From NCBI GenBank assembly GCA_003427395.1, contig BFEA01000264.1, positions 705,625 to 725,934 on the forward strand: a DNA stretch of 20,310 bases. The letters are read 5' to 3'. The position numbers and the translations under genes were made by a program. This DNA comes from Chara braunii (lineage: Eukaryota > Streptophyta > Charophyceae > Charales > Characeae). The notes under the pieces are model-generated. The model was not told where the DNA came from, ran no database searches, and saw only the letters and a program-made list of their open reading frames with translations. This document shows positions 7,977-17,071 of this stretch, in pieces. How positions within the stretch are numbered: position 1 is the first letter of the stretch; every line of letters begins with the position of its first letter.

Positions 7977-8166
7977 GGTTAAACCCCCAGTACCTAACCG
8001 CCACTGTTAAACCACCAGTACCACCACTATGGGGCCTAACCACCCCGGTTAAACCCATGTACTACCACTATGGGGCCTACCCACCGCGGTTAAACCACCA
8101 GTACCACCAGTATGGGGCCTAACCATCGCGGTTAAACCACCAGTACCACCAGTACCTAACCACCGT
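7977..8166. repeat. 42-bp tandem array, five units
   Basis: Units begin with GGTTAAAC-type words at 7977, 8005, 8047, 8088 and 8130. The consensus starts GTTAAACCACCAGTACCACC, continues ASTATGGGGCCTAACCACC and closes with a CG-rich join. The first unit is shortened to 28 bases and the last lacks the ATGGGG part. The array starts immediately after the repeat copy ending GGTTAGTT, so it may have grown from that end. Confidence 0.9.
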
Positions 8167-8259
8167 GCAAGCCGGATAGGCCTGCACAAGGGCAGCACAT
8201 CACGCCTGACATTGATGTGCACGTTGGAGAAAATTGGCTGGGAAAAGTATTGTGGGTTC

Positions 8260-8285
8260 AAAAAAAAAAAAAAAAAAAAAAAAAA
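8260..8285. repeat. A26 tract
   Basis: A pure A tract flanked by similar words, AAAGTATTGTGGGT before and AAAGTATTGGGGGT after. The flanking copies are too close together to enclose a retroposed element, so local slippage or duplication is more likely than a target-site duplication. Confidence 0.8.
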
Positions 8286-8358
8286 GTATTGGGGGTAAGC
8301 CCCCATGAAGTACTTTTTCCATTACAAGGGTCCAAGAATGCTGCAGAACAGTGTTGCA

Positions 8359-8649
8359 TCATGTGATCAGGGTACGATGGGAACTCTGTACTTGTTCATC
8401 TACAGTGACAAGTGTATACCATGGAGCAACATAACCCTTTTCGTTTCCAATATGAACCTTCAAAAGCCCCTGTAGCCTCTCTTCAAAAGCAGACTCAACT
8501 ATTTTGAGATTCTTCTTTTGAGGCCCGTAATCTGATGGAAACGACTTCACGCAGTCATCGTACGGATGAACTTCCAGGATTTTCAAAGAGAAAAAACTCT
8601 TTTGTAATAAGTGACCACTAGGACAGGCCAAGAGATGCTCTTTTGTTCC
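8359..8649 (-). CDS. Unidentified open frame, possible exon
   Basis: A 96-codon open frame on the minus strand, bounded upstream by TAA at 8650-8652 and ending TGA at 8359-8361. It has no in-frame ATG near its start. The composition is unlike the low-complexity frames around it: it includes KILEVHPYDDCVKSFPSDYG and ends with GYVAPWYTLVTVDEQ before a Ser/His/Thr tail. I do not recognise a family. It could be a terminal exon of a host gene, a transposon fragment or chance. Confidence 0.2.
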   Translation of the reverse strand, partial: GTKEHLLACPSGHLLQKSFFSLKILEVHPYDDCVKSFPSDYGPQKKNLKIVESAFEERLQGLLKVHIGNEKGYVAPWYTLVTVDEQVQSSHRTLIT

Positions 8650-9146
8650 TTATTTAGAGAATAAACCTTGGATATGATGATGCGTCTCTAGGCAGTGCCT
8701 GTTGCTTCGGGGTTGTTTGATAAGAAAACTGAATTCTATGAAAAACTGAAATCTGGAAACGATCTCACTCTGTTGTGCCACATGTAAATTCCACTTTTTT
8801 TTTTTTTTTCCTTTCTTATCAAATTTCATTCCAAATCAGGGACAGGGGCCCGGGAAAACAACCCGACAATAAAACCCGGTACAGAACATGCTCGGGCCGT
8901 TACTCAGCTGTAGGCTCCTGGAAATCGGGTCCTGTGTCCCATACCAAAATTACCTCCAAAATTCTTCAAAAAAGGGGCTGGCCTCTAAATTAGGCATATC
9001 TTATAATGTTCTCCTCTGAGTGGAATACTGTTCCTCTCCTCCCCTTATCCTATCCTATTTTAAAATAGAATTTGAAGGCGGGGGGGTAGGCTACAATATC
9101 CTTTCACCCATATTACTGTTTCTGATTTTATTTTTTTATTTTTATT
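8650..9146. other. Intergenic stretch
   Basis: No gene is seen. A T-tract lies at about 8795-8809, a G-run near 9079-9086, and a T/A-rich stretch at 9122-9146 that continues into the TTG array. The latter may be part of the LINE tail when read on the minus strand. Confidence 0.5.

Positions 9147-9197
<51 letters not shown>
9147..9197 (-). repeat. (TTG)n array, likely (AAC)n LINE 3' tail
   Basis: About 17 TTG/TGT units run without interruption. Read on the minus strand this is (AAC)n followed by an A-rich AAAATAAAAATAAAAAAATAAAA stretch, about 170 bases after the last LINE-related stop codon. That is where a LINE would carry its simple-repeat tail. Confidence 0.6.
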
Positions 9198-9364
9198 CTG
9201 AAATTTGTCCCACCAAAATTCCTGATTCTGAGGTTCTGTCCTATTGAACCAAATCTCTCAATATAAATCGAGAGAAACCAAGAAGGCCCGGGACTTAAGA
9301 ACGATCCCTCTCTCCACAGGCCTTGTCGCATAACCAAGGAGCTATCCAAAGTTGATCTTCAGGG

Positions 9365-11290
9365 CTAATCCTCGCCAGAGCGATCTTCAAAGTCCAAGTT
9401 TTCACAAACCAATACCTTCCCTTTCCCTGAGCCTTCTGTCTGGATCGTTTCCAGTCCACCTGGATAGACAAGCAACGTTACCCCTTTAACCATTGTTAAC
9501 TGCTGCTGTATAGGCATCTTCACATTTCTGAAAACTTGCTCATTGCCTGCTTTCCATATTATCTCCATCAAAATACCTCTGCAAACCAATGCTGCATATC
9601 CCCATCCTTCTGTACGCTTAGCAGATCCTGATGTAGTTACACGGTAGACAGGTGGCATTCAGCTCCATTGCCCCGTTGACTGTAGACTGTAGCCACAGTG
9701 CAGAAGTAGTTACGAGCAACGACTGTGTCCACATCAAGCTTGCCTGACGCTGGGACGGTATTCCTTTCAAATCTTGCCAGAGATTGAGAAAATCAGGCGG
9801 AGATGCCGAGTCACCTTGGCTTCTATGAAAGCGGTGTCATGCCACCTCCAAAGGTCGTACTTTTGCCAGCCTCCGTGTGGCCACACCCACTTTAGTTTCG
9901 TACTTGAAAGGAGGGACCTTTTTGTCCGCTTCTACAGTCCAGCCAAACAGGACAGGGTCGACTCTGTAGTCTATGGCCCTATTAAGCAGCAGTTCTCCCG
10001 TACGTGTGCCTTTGGTTTTCGCCTCCCATACCTTTACTTCCACCAGGTCTGTTGTTGACAATACGACTTTCTCCTTTTCTAAGGTAATTTCACTTCCCGT
10101 ACTCCCGCTTTTTCCCACCCTCCACTGTTCCACCTTTGTTCCATGGCCAAGTTCAGGACCAAGTATTCTGAATACCTGTTCTGTCTTGGAGACCGTAGGA
10201 TCCACGGGCTATGTGCCTTGGCCATGATCTGTATCCTTCTTGAGGGTGCTCTCCCAGTGCCCTGGTACGGCTTTAAGAATAGCTGTGTTTTCGCTTCTAC
10301 TGAATGCAGTCTGGGTAATCTTTTGCGCATTTCCTCCTGAGATCTCCATGTCAGGTGCTGGCCGTGCTGCTCATCCCATATATGCTTCACTTGCAATACT
10401 CCCTTTTCAATCCAAGATCTTCCAAAGTTCCCTGCTTTCTCTGTCGAACCGAAAGCGGTTCTTGCTTCTGTTTTTATCAGCTCATTATCAAACAGCATCT
10501 GACTTGCTATCTCAGATTTGGAGACTGGCTCTTTCAAGGGCTATTGGTCTGATCTTCGGCCATGCTCTGAGTAAACCAGAACAGACTCTCGACTTCACTT
10601 TCCGTCTCAGCATATCAGATTGGAGTAGACACACCCAGACATGATCATCCTCCTCCAGGGACCAATCTCTCTTGAAGATAAACTCCGCGAATTTAACCCA
10701 GAGTTTATTTCCTGTGTTTTCCAGCATTGCTTTCACTAGCCATTTCCTTGGGAGAGCAATGTTTTGCTCTTTTGGGTCGAGTATCCACAGACCTCCTTGC
10801 GCTCTTGGCTGTGTTATGGTCTCCCAGGCCACATTGGCCATGTACGCTTGATCTTCATTTGCTGCCGGTTTCCACAGATATCTGGCTGCCACCCTTTTTA
10901 TCGCAGAATAAGCATCGTCCCCAAGCCAGTGAAGCACTAGGGGGTACCACAGAGGTGAGAAAGGCAGCAGATGACAGGACCATTGCTCTCCCAAAAAGGG
11001 AGAGTTTATGGTTCCTTATCCAACCAATGATTCTGGACGAAATTTTCCCCTGCAGGATTTTATCTTGGTCTGCTGTACAGTCTGTAAGGGCTCCTTGAAC
11101 ACCCAGGAGGCGTTCTGAAAAACCAACAGGAACTTCCTTGAGACCCCATTGCACTGCAATGGTGTAGGGAGGGGGGAGGAAATAAGTAGACTTGTCCCAA
11201 TTTATTCATGCCTCTAAAAGCTGACAGTAATTATCTAAAACTAGCCTAAGCTCAGACAGTAAATTCCAAATTATGTCCCAAACCCTGTGG
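9365..11290 (-). pseudogene. Decayed 5'-truncated LINE (non-LTR) reverse transcriptase remnant
   Basis: The minus strand carries the C-terminal part of a LINE ORF2, broken by frameshifts and stops. In order: about 11290-11160 encodes IIWNLLSELRLVLDNYCQLL then, after a TGA, INWDKSTYFL (the RT N-x-x-KS region); 11160-10970 encodes LLGVQG...KISSRIIGW...LSLFGRAMVL (the post-palm GxxL/W/LS-GR region); after a frameshift near 10965, 10960-10512 encodes SPLWYPLVLHW...RYLWK...AWETITQPRAQGGLWILD (the thumb/connection region). Further frames at 10537-10079, 10205-9837 and 9658-9365 continue with weaker identity. No endonuclease, FADD catalytic motif or RNase H is seen. A functional relative could have driven the U6 insertion. 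The lower part (9365-9840) is the least certain. Confidence 0.7.
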
Positions 11291-12017
11291 TACTTGCAAC
11301 TTTTTCGGAGATGTGTACAGGGCAGGAACAAATTTTTCACAATGCTGGGCCACTAGTAGGCAAAATTCGGCCGTTGGATCTACTGGCACCGAGAGCCGGG
11401 TTCAACACAAACTTGAGCGGGCCCTTATGGGGCGCAGGAAAAAGTTTTGGACTGCCAGACAAAACAACGCCTTTTAAACCACAAGTACTCAGGCCGCGAG
11501 GCCTTGTGGAAAAATCGCCTATGAAGGTTTTGGAGGCTCAGGCCCTCAGGGCTGTGGCGCTCAACCTCACGCCCTACACTGCTTTCCTGGTCGGAGTGAC
11601 AAATATGCGGAAGAGGACCCGGAAAGCGGCAATGGAGGTGTGCCAAGGATTTTCGAGAAAATAGAGTGTGGAGTTCCAGGATAGAACTGGAATCTCCTGT
11701 GCGGTTCCAGTTATGGAGCAATAAGCAATGACGAGAAACAACAAACAGAGATGAAACTCTGGTGCAACGACTATCTAATCCAAAAAGTATGTTTGAACTT
11801 TGTCGCATGCGCGGCTACGTCTTCTTCCTGGCCGAAAAGGTGCGGGCGTTTATGCCAGTTCTCGGCTATGGACAAGGGTGCAACGACGTTTCTCGCAAAG
11901 CTCGGAATCAAAGTTGGAGGGGCGCAGCCTGGCTGCTTTTTCCGCAACTTCTGTTTCTTCAAGTGGCATGTAGTCGAACCTCTGTTCCTTTAGCCGTTCC
12001 ATATGACGCGGTGTCCT
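11291..12017. other. Stretch without recognisable gene
   Basis: Balanced-composition DNA. Plus-strand open frames occur at 11287-11664 and 11762-12136, and a minus frame at 11425-11808; none resembles a family I know. The reverse-transcriptase similarity stops near 11290, so this is probably the DNA into which the LINE inserted, or a different repeat. Confidence 0.4.
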
Positions 12018-12094
12018 CCCCCGTACGTCGTACGGGGGGTCGCATACGGCCCGTCCGAATGGCCGGACGAACGCCCGTACGGCCGTACGGCCGG
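12018..12094. repeat. Cluster of three GC-rich palindromes
   Basis: Three inverted repeats occur within 77 bases: CCCCCGTACG-T-CGTACGGGGG (12018-12038), CGTCCG-AATGGC-CGGACG (about 12052-12069) and the self-complementary CCGTACGGCCGTACGG (12075-12090). All reuse CGTACG or CCGG words. They could be transposon ends, a protein-binding array or DNA hairpins. Confidence 0.85.
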
Positions 12095-12120
12095 TTCCTA
12101 GCCGAAACTCCCAGGGCCTG

Positions 12121-12172
12121 GTGGGGGGGTGTTTAGGGGGCTTTGCCACCTTGGGGGGGTAGAGGGGGTGGC
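12121..12172 (+). other. G-run cluster with quadruplex potential
   Basis: Four or more G-runs of five to seven bases occur on the plus strand (GTGGGGGGGTG, TTAGGGGGC, TTGGGGGGGTAG and AGGGGGTGG), spaced by up to about 16 bases. This fits a loose G-quadruplex pattern. Confidence 0.55.
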
Positions 12173-12242
12173 AGGCACACCCCCTGTATTAAAAAAAAAA
12201 AAAACAGTAAAAAAAAATTGTTTGGTGAAAAATGGAAAAAAA

Positions 12243-12306
12243 AGGATCGACTGACTGACTGATTGATTGATTGATTGGTTGACTGATTGATTGATTGGTT
12301 TATCGA
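12243..12306. repeat. TGAT/TGAC tetranucleotide repeat
   Basis: An imperfect tetranucleotide array mixing GACT, GATT and GGTT units, preceded by two A-rich tracts (about 12190-12203 and 12210-12218). Related (AATC)n units form the arms of the foldback at 14190-14346. Confidence 0.85.
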
Positions 12307-12515
12307 TCTCATAACTCATAGAGTGATTGATTCACCAAAAAAGCCGCACACATCAGAGCACGGCAGTGTGAAGGAGCCGGGAGGTAGAGGGAGTAGGAAA
12401 GGCAGCGGGAGCGGAAGCGGGGAAGCTGTGGGAGTCGGCGAAGGAGCGGGAGCAGGGGAGACAGGGGGAGCAGGGGAGGCAGCGGGGGGAGGCAACGGGG
12501 AAGGCAGTGGGAGAG

Positions 12516-12518
<3 letters not shown>

Positions 12519-12590
<72 letters not shown>
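12519..12590. repeat. (GT)36 microsatellite
   Basis: An uninterrupted GT dinucleotide run. It is preceded by a GGGAG/GGCAG-rich segment (about 12375-12518) that gives artefactual Gly/Ser-rich frames. Confidence 0.95.
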
Positions 12591-12593
<3 letters not shown>

Positions 12594-13028
12594 GAGGGAG
12601 TGTGCACGCAGGGACGCCTTGGCACGAATGGTATGCCAGGCAAATTCTCCAACGCTGAAAAACGTCGGCACACCATGGTTACTCATAGCAGGCGTAGTGT
12701 ACACTACCACCAACGCAACTTGTGCAAACTCTACAGGCCATGGCCAAAACGTCTAGTGTGCATAGTGGTTACTTGTACGCGTGGGACAGATGCATCCATC
12801 TGCAGAAGGTGGGAAAAAGCATGCCGGAGCATATTTGCCTCAAATACAGTTGCGGTATGACCCAGTACGCACACAACAGTACATCACAAACAAACACAGA
12901 AGCAGGGGCAAAGATACGACAACAAAGTCGAGGGGCAGGGAGGCAATGTACTGTTGGATGACAAGGCACAGCAGGGCACATAGACTGGAGGGCACACGGG
13001 GGAAGCAAGAAACTTGTGACAACACAAA

Positions 13029-13229
13029 GGTTGGAGGGCATGGGGGAGGCGGGAGGGCACCATTCAAGTACATAAGGCAGAGAAACGACAACAACCTGTG
13101 GACAAGGCAAGTACCAAAAAAAAAATTAAGACAATGCATTGGTTGGAGGGCATTGGGGAGGCGGGAGGGCAGACAACACCAGCCCATAAGGCAGGGAAAC
13201 GGCAACAACCAACGAACAACGCAAGTACC
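13029..13229. repeat. Tandem duplication, 112-bp period
   Basis: GGTTGGAGGGCATGGGGGAG-type sequence at 13029-13115 recurs at 13141-13229 through to GCAAGTACC. A partial, more diverged relative (GACTGGAGGGCACACGGGGG) lies just upstream near 12983. The copies share ATAAGGCAG and GAAACG-CAACAACC blocks. The surrounding plus strand is poor in T. Confidence 0.85.
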
Positions 13230-13422
13230 GAAACCAAGAAAACTGAAAAAAATAAAAATTGATGATGATAGATTGTTTCATCGGAGTTGCACCCACTAAT
13301 CAAGAGGCTGAACCCTCGACAATCTGCGGAATCTCCGTATTTGATGGTTTGGGTCATGAACCCTTTGACCCTTGTTGAAGGCAGACTATCCCCAAGCGGA
13401 GCATAGCAGGGGGCAGCAACCC

Positions 13423-13745
13423 TGTGGAGCACCAGGCCACACAGTAGAGGCAACACAGCTGCACATCGCCAAAAACGACAGCAAGGAAAGACATGGCAAA
13501 CAGGGCATGTAGCGCGGCAACAGTGTAGTGAAGCACAAGACAACACAAGCAAGGCAACAACACTGCAGGGGACCAAAGAACGAGCGGACCAGCAGCTCTG
13601 CAACCGTGGAGCGGAGCACAAGGCACCAGCAACAAGGCAACCAACCTACACGGCACACAAGCGGCAAACACGGAAGGCTCGGCAGCGGAGCAGCGAAGCA
13701 CAAGGCAACACCAACAACACGGCCACACCGCACAGCGAACATATC
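13423..13745. repeat. Degenerate ~80-106-bp tandem repeat, T-poor strand
   Basis: Words of the form GGAGCACAAGGCAACACCAAC recur near 13423, 13529, 13613 and 13693. The plus strand has very few T residues, so TTA, CTA and TCA are rare and three overlapping minus frames stay open for 375-560 bases, encoding Cys/Leu/Val-rich strings. Because several frames are open at once, I read this as satellite-like DNA and not coding sequence. Confidence 0.65.
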
Positions 13746-14189
13746 AACCTGCAAAGAACCACATGCGAAGCAAGCGGGACAGGCAGCAGGGCAGCGGCAG
13801 AGCGCAAACGAGGACGTCCACACATCCAACACGGAGCAAAGCAGCACATGACCTACTCACATCACAATTGAACCCCGCAGACTGTTGGTTCCCACCACCC
13901 ACTGAGCCAGGGAGTCACTCCGACGAGCATCCGTCATCATGCACTGGCAACACACACATCCCGAACCGAGCAGCCCCCCTAAGAGTGCAGTAGGCACTCC
14001 AGACGAGGAACCACCGACTGTTTGGCACTACTTAAAGGTGCTCAGTTGCGTAAGTAAAAACACTTAGAAAAAAGGAGAAAGGCGGAAAAACAAACATACC
14101 AAAAACTGATTTTTTTATTATTATTATTATTATTTTTTTTTTTATTTTTTATTTTTTTGTGTGTGTGTGTGTGTGTGTGTGTTTGCACA

Positions 14190-14346
14190 GGGGGAGGCAA
14201 CCCCCCACAATCAATCAATCAATCAATCACTCGAAAGGAAAATAATTAAAAAAAAGGAATTCTTTTTACTTTTTATTTTTCTTTAGATTGATTGTTTGAT
14301 TGTTTGTTTGATTGATTGATTGATTATGGGGGGGTCGCCTCCCCCC
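14190..14346. mobile_element. Foldback (inverted-repeat) element
   Basis: Left arm 14190-14228 (GGGGGAGGCAACCCCCC then AATC units) and right arm 14309-14346 (ATTG units then GGGGGGGTCGCCTCCCCCC) are inverted copies matching at about 35 of 38 positions with one indel. The 80-base centre is AT-rich with near-palindromic AAAAAGGAATTCTTTTT. Each arm end holds its own small palindrome. This resembles a small foldback or MITE-like element; no clear target-site duplication was found. Confidence 0.6.
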
Positions 14347-14350
14347 GTTG

Positions 14351-15641
14351 TCGGGCAGCTGGCTACCAGCCAAATGCACCCTTTTACCAAACCAAGGATT
14401 TTTTTGCGTATGTTTTCTTTAGTTCTACTTTTTTCGTATGGATGCATGGGATTGAGTGGCTTGGCTGTGTTCCGAAGTTGCTTGGTATACTTACTAAACC
14501 TTGGACAGGCGTGACTGATGACCCGAAAGAGGCTCTCAAGCGGGGGCAGGTGCGGACGTGAGAATCAGAGAATCCTAAGGGTCAGAGGCAACAGGCTTAC
14601 ATCGAGGCAGTGGTGCGGGCCACGGACCAGCTTCTATCTGGAATTGAACTAATACTAAGTGGGGCGGTTCAGAGGACCGATGAGGCATGATCAGCATGAG
14701 GACGGGTTCAGCGTCCTCGACTTCGTTGGCTTCTGCGACTGTCCTGGTCAATTTCAGGGGGGGACTGGGCGCCACCCTTGCTATCTGATGAGCACCTCCG
14801 ATGGGAAGAAGGAATGGATCCGACCAGTAAGAATCCGGAGCGACGCGGCGAAAAACCCCGAATTTTTGGCCTTCCATTAACCGCTAGTGACTAATTTGGG
14901 GGGGGGGGGGTGAGGAGAAGTTGAGATTGGCTAATAAAGAAGAGGGTGGGAGAATCGGAAGTATGGAAAAGGAGAAGGGAGAAAGCCGGCAGAGAACGGG
15001 GGCGAGCGCGGGCTGACGGTGACGGCTTGATCACCGTGGTAAGTAATCGAAGGACGCCTCTTGCGCTGCCCCCTGTGCTTTGGGTCGACTGTGGAATGTG
15101 GTGTAATCGATCTTAAAACAGTCATCACGAGCAATGTATTTAGTGGCAGGCAATGGGAGCAAAGATGAATCAAAGTGAGAAGGGGAGGGGCCGGTCAACT
15201 TCGGGGCCGCTCCGATGGCAGAGTGAGCTGGCGAATTGGCTCGTACTTCCTAGGTCTCCTCCAGACGGTAGGAGAGGCTAACGGATAGCGGAATCCGACC
15301 AAGGACAGGTGGAGAGGGATCGGTGAAAGAAGAGGCGGTAGGATCGACTATGAAAAGAGCGGCAAGGAAGCCGCATGTCCACTCTGAGACCGCCACTAGT
15401 AGTAAAGCAAGTCGTTGCTCGGCTCTAGATACCTGGGCTTCGTAAGGGCAAAAGGGAGGAGGCCGACAGGAAACGGGATTGAACAGGGAAGGGCAGATAA
15501 CGAGGGATTGGAGGACGGTGATAGCGAGCACGCTTTGCGAATCTTGGGGCGCACTCCTCTTCAAAATTTTGATAACCGTCTGAGAGGGGCACGTGGCCTC
15601 GATTGATTTCCCTGCCTCGATTGATTTCCAGGGAGGGAAGG
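14351..15641. other. Long stretch without recognisable gene
   Basis: Open frames are short and overlapping, and none resembles a known family. Small features are a G12-class run near 14900, and a direct repeat GCCTCGATTGATTTCC at 15596-15611 and 15614-15629. Purine-rich stretches occur on the plus strand from about 14900. Confidence 0.45.
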
Positions 15642-15687
15642 CCAAGAAGCTAATCGAGCAGGAAAATGGTCGCGACTAGCTTCTTGG
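15642..15687. repeat. Inverted repeat, 15-bp arms
   Basis: CCAAGAAGCTAATCG (15642-15656) pairs with CGACTAGCTTCTTGG (15673-15687), one mismatch, with a 16-base loop. A second, overlapping pair is AATGGT (about 15665-15670) with ACCATT (15690-15695). A T-run follows, so a transcript read rightward would form a stem followed by U residues. In a eukaryotic setting that is not evidence for a terminator. Confidence 0.7.
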
Positions 15688-15695
15688 TAACCATT

Positions 15696-16351
15696 TTTTT
15701 TTGGGCCAACGGAACAGAACGCCTTTCGTCAGCAAGTTGTGCTGAGCACTGAGGAACAAAAGGACCCATTGCTGAGACGAATGTGAAATGGGGGCAAACA
15801 GGCGAAGTAGAGTAGGGGAAGCGTCGGCAACACAGTATAGATAGAGCTTCACGCAAACGCAGCGGGCGGGAGCAACGAGGAAGCACTTGGATCCGGTGAG
15901 GGCGTAACGACGACGGGGACTGGTGGGGAGAATAGGAAGGAAGGATCGGGGTCCCGCGAGGTAGATCGTGCGGGAAAAGGGGGCGACGACCGAACCCTTA
16001 AAAAAAAAAAAAAAAAAAAAAAAAATTGCCGATCGAGGCGGGAGGATTGGAAGTTTGGGAAAATTTCGCTCTTCCGGCGAATTCAAAAGGGAGGAGGAGT
16101 CAGGGATCGATCTGGAGGGAAGGCAGCCGAAGAAAGAGTATAAGAGGAAGGGAGATCAGAACGAAGAGGGGGGCGTACAAGCAGAATGCGCATGCGCGAT
16201 CACTTTTGATGCACGGGGCGCGGATCATTCAAAGCATACGGGTCAGATGTGTGCAGATGACAGCGAGCGGACGAGCGATCAGGGTGCGGCTCGCTCTGAA
16301 CAGACAAGCCGGGAGTGTAAGACGAGTCGGTAGCGCGAGGTGAGTCAAGAA
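15696..16351. other. Stretch without recognisable gene
   Basis: It contains an A26 tract (16000-16025) and purine-rich plus-strand sequence after it. Minus-strand open frames crossing the A tract are not credible. No RNA gene is seen. Confidence 0.45.
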
Positions 16352-16415
16352 GCGCTCGACTCCGGTGCATAAAGCGTTCGACCCTGGTGCACGAGGCGCT
16401 CGACTTCGAGCTAGC

Positions 16416-16417
<2 letters not shown>
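16352..16417. repeat. 22-bp repeat, three copies
   Basis: GCG[CT]TCGAC followed by YCTGGTGCA-type sequence starts at 16352, 16374 and 16396, the third copy being partial. It directly precedes the GA tract. Confidence 0.8.

Positions 16418-16455
<38 letters not shown>
16418..16455. repeat. (GA)n microsatellite bordering the organelle-like block
   Basis: A GA dinucleotide run of about 18 units. Non-repetitive, compositionally balanced DNA starts immediately after it, and a second GA-rich tract begins at about 17072 on the far side of that block. Confidence 0.9.
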
Positions 16456-16458
<3 letters not shown>

Positions 16459-16747
16459 CGATGTGGGTCATGACCGATTGCGCATCACGGTCCGCCCAAT
16501 CAGCACTAATTCGGGGGTGCCTACCTCATAGGACAATGTGGTGGATAAATCCACTAGGGCTATGCGGCAATCGGTGTTCAGCTACAGGTAAAAACCAGAT
16601 ATATGTAACCACGGGATGTAAGGAACTTAGGTTGCAACACAGAGGCCCTATAGTAGCTGGGGAGGGAAACCAACCCTTACAGGCAGCGAAGAGGGTCAGT
16701 CAGATTCCGCAGACGAACAAGAGCCTTCCTCCGGATAAGATCCGCGG
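16456..16747 (+). other. Structured segment, possibly organelle intron-derived
   Basis: This block is unlike the purine-rich DNA around it and directly abuts the nad5 fragment. It holds nested complementarity, for example TTCCGC (about 16704) with GCGGAA (about 16744) enclosing CGGAT-AAG-ATCCG. The style of its later half (GGGAGGGAAACCAACCC, then AACAAGAGCC...CCGGATAAGATCCGCGG) recalls domain I of organelle group II introns. I saw no GTGYG 5' end and no domain V, so this is a hypothesis only. Confidence 0.3.
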
Positions 16748-16946
16748 AAAGAACACCTTGCCATCTTGAAAACACCTGCTGTTACCATAGTAGCTGCATG
16801 AATCAGAGCTGATACTGGGGTAGGGCCCTCCATAGCGTCTGGTAACCAAGTATGGAGTCCTATTTGTGGGGATTTTCCTACAGCTCCAATAAAGAGTAAA
16901 ACACAAATAGCAGTTAGTGCATGAATTTTCATATCACGGGTGCCTT
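16748..16946 (-). pseudogene. nad5: Mitochondrial nad5 fragment in nuclear DNA (NUMT)
   Basis: NAD5 is a proton-pumping membrane subunit of respiratory complex I. The minus strand encodes about 65 codons that match its conserved core in one frame, including [33 protein letters not shown] and [13 protein letters not shown]. Two differences from the plant form are visible: P for A after GKS, and K for M after AGVF. Similarity ends at ARC near 16748 on the C-terminal side and near 16946 on the other. The full protein is usually 600 or more residues, so this is about a tenth of it. The chloroplast homologue NdhF fits less well. Without the rest of the gene it cannot function. Confidence 0.85.
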
Positions 16947-16992
16947 CGACCTATCTATATAGACTCAAACGACGCCTTCGGCGCCTTCGGTC

Positions 16993-17031
16993 GGGGACCC
17001 GGCTCTTGCGAGCCCTTTGGCACGCGTCCCC
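16993..17031. repeat. Nested GC-rich hairpin beside the nad5 fragment
   Basis: GGGGAC (16993-16998) pairs with GTCCCC (17026-17031) around an inner hairpin GGCTC-TTGC-GAGCC (17001-17014). GCCTTCG words repeat just before it. Such GC hairpins are frequent in algal mitochondrial spacers, so the insert may extend to about 17060. Confidence 0.75.
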
Positions 17032-17071
17032 GGGTTTTCGGGTAGTAAGTGTTAATTACCCCCCCACCAAT

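Noticed and set aside
8240-8300. Retroposon with target-site duplication around the A26 tract
   Set aside because: The two AAAGTATTG words are too close to enclose an element and differ in sequence.
13064-13847. Cys/Leu/Val-rich minus-strand frames of 124-185 codons, resembling membrane proteins
   Set aside because: Three overlapping frames are open together because the plus strand lacks T; the DNA is a degenerate tandem repeat.
16748-16946. Chloroplast ndhF origin for the nad5-like fragment
   Set aside because: The residues ([20 protein letters not shown] with MVTAGVF) fit mitochondrial NAD5 better than NdhF.
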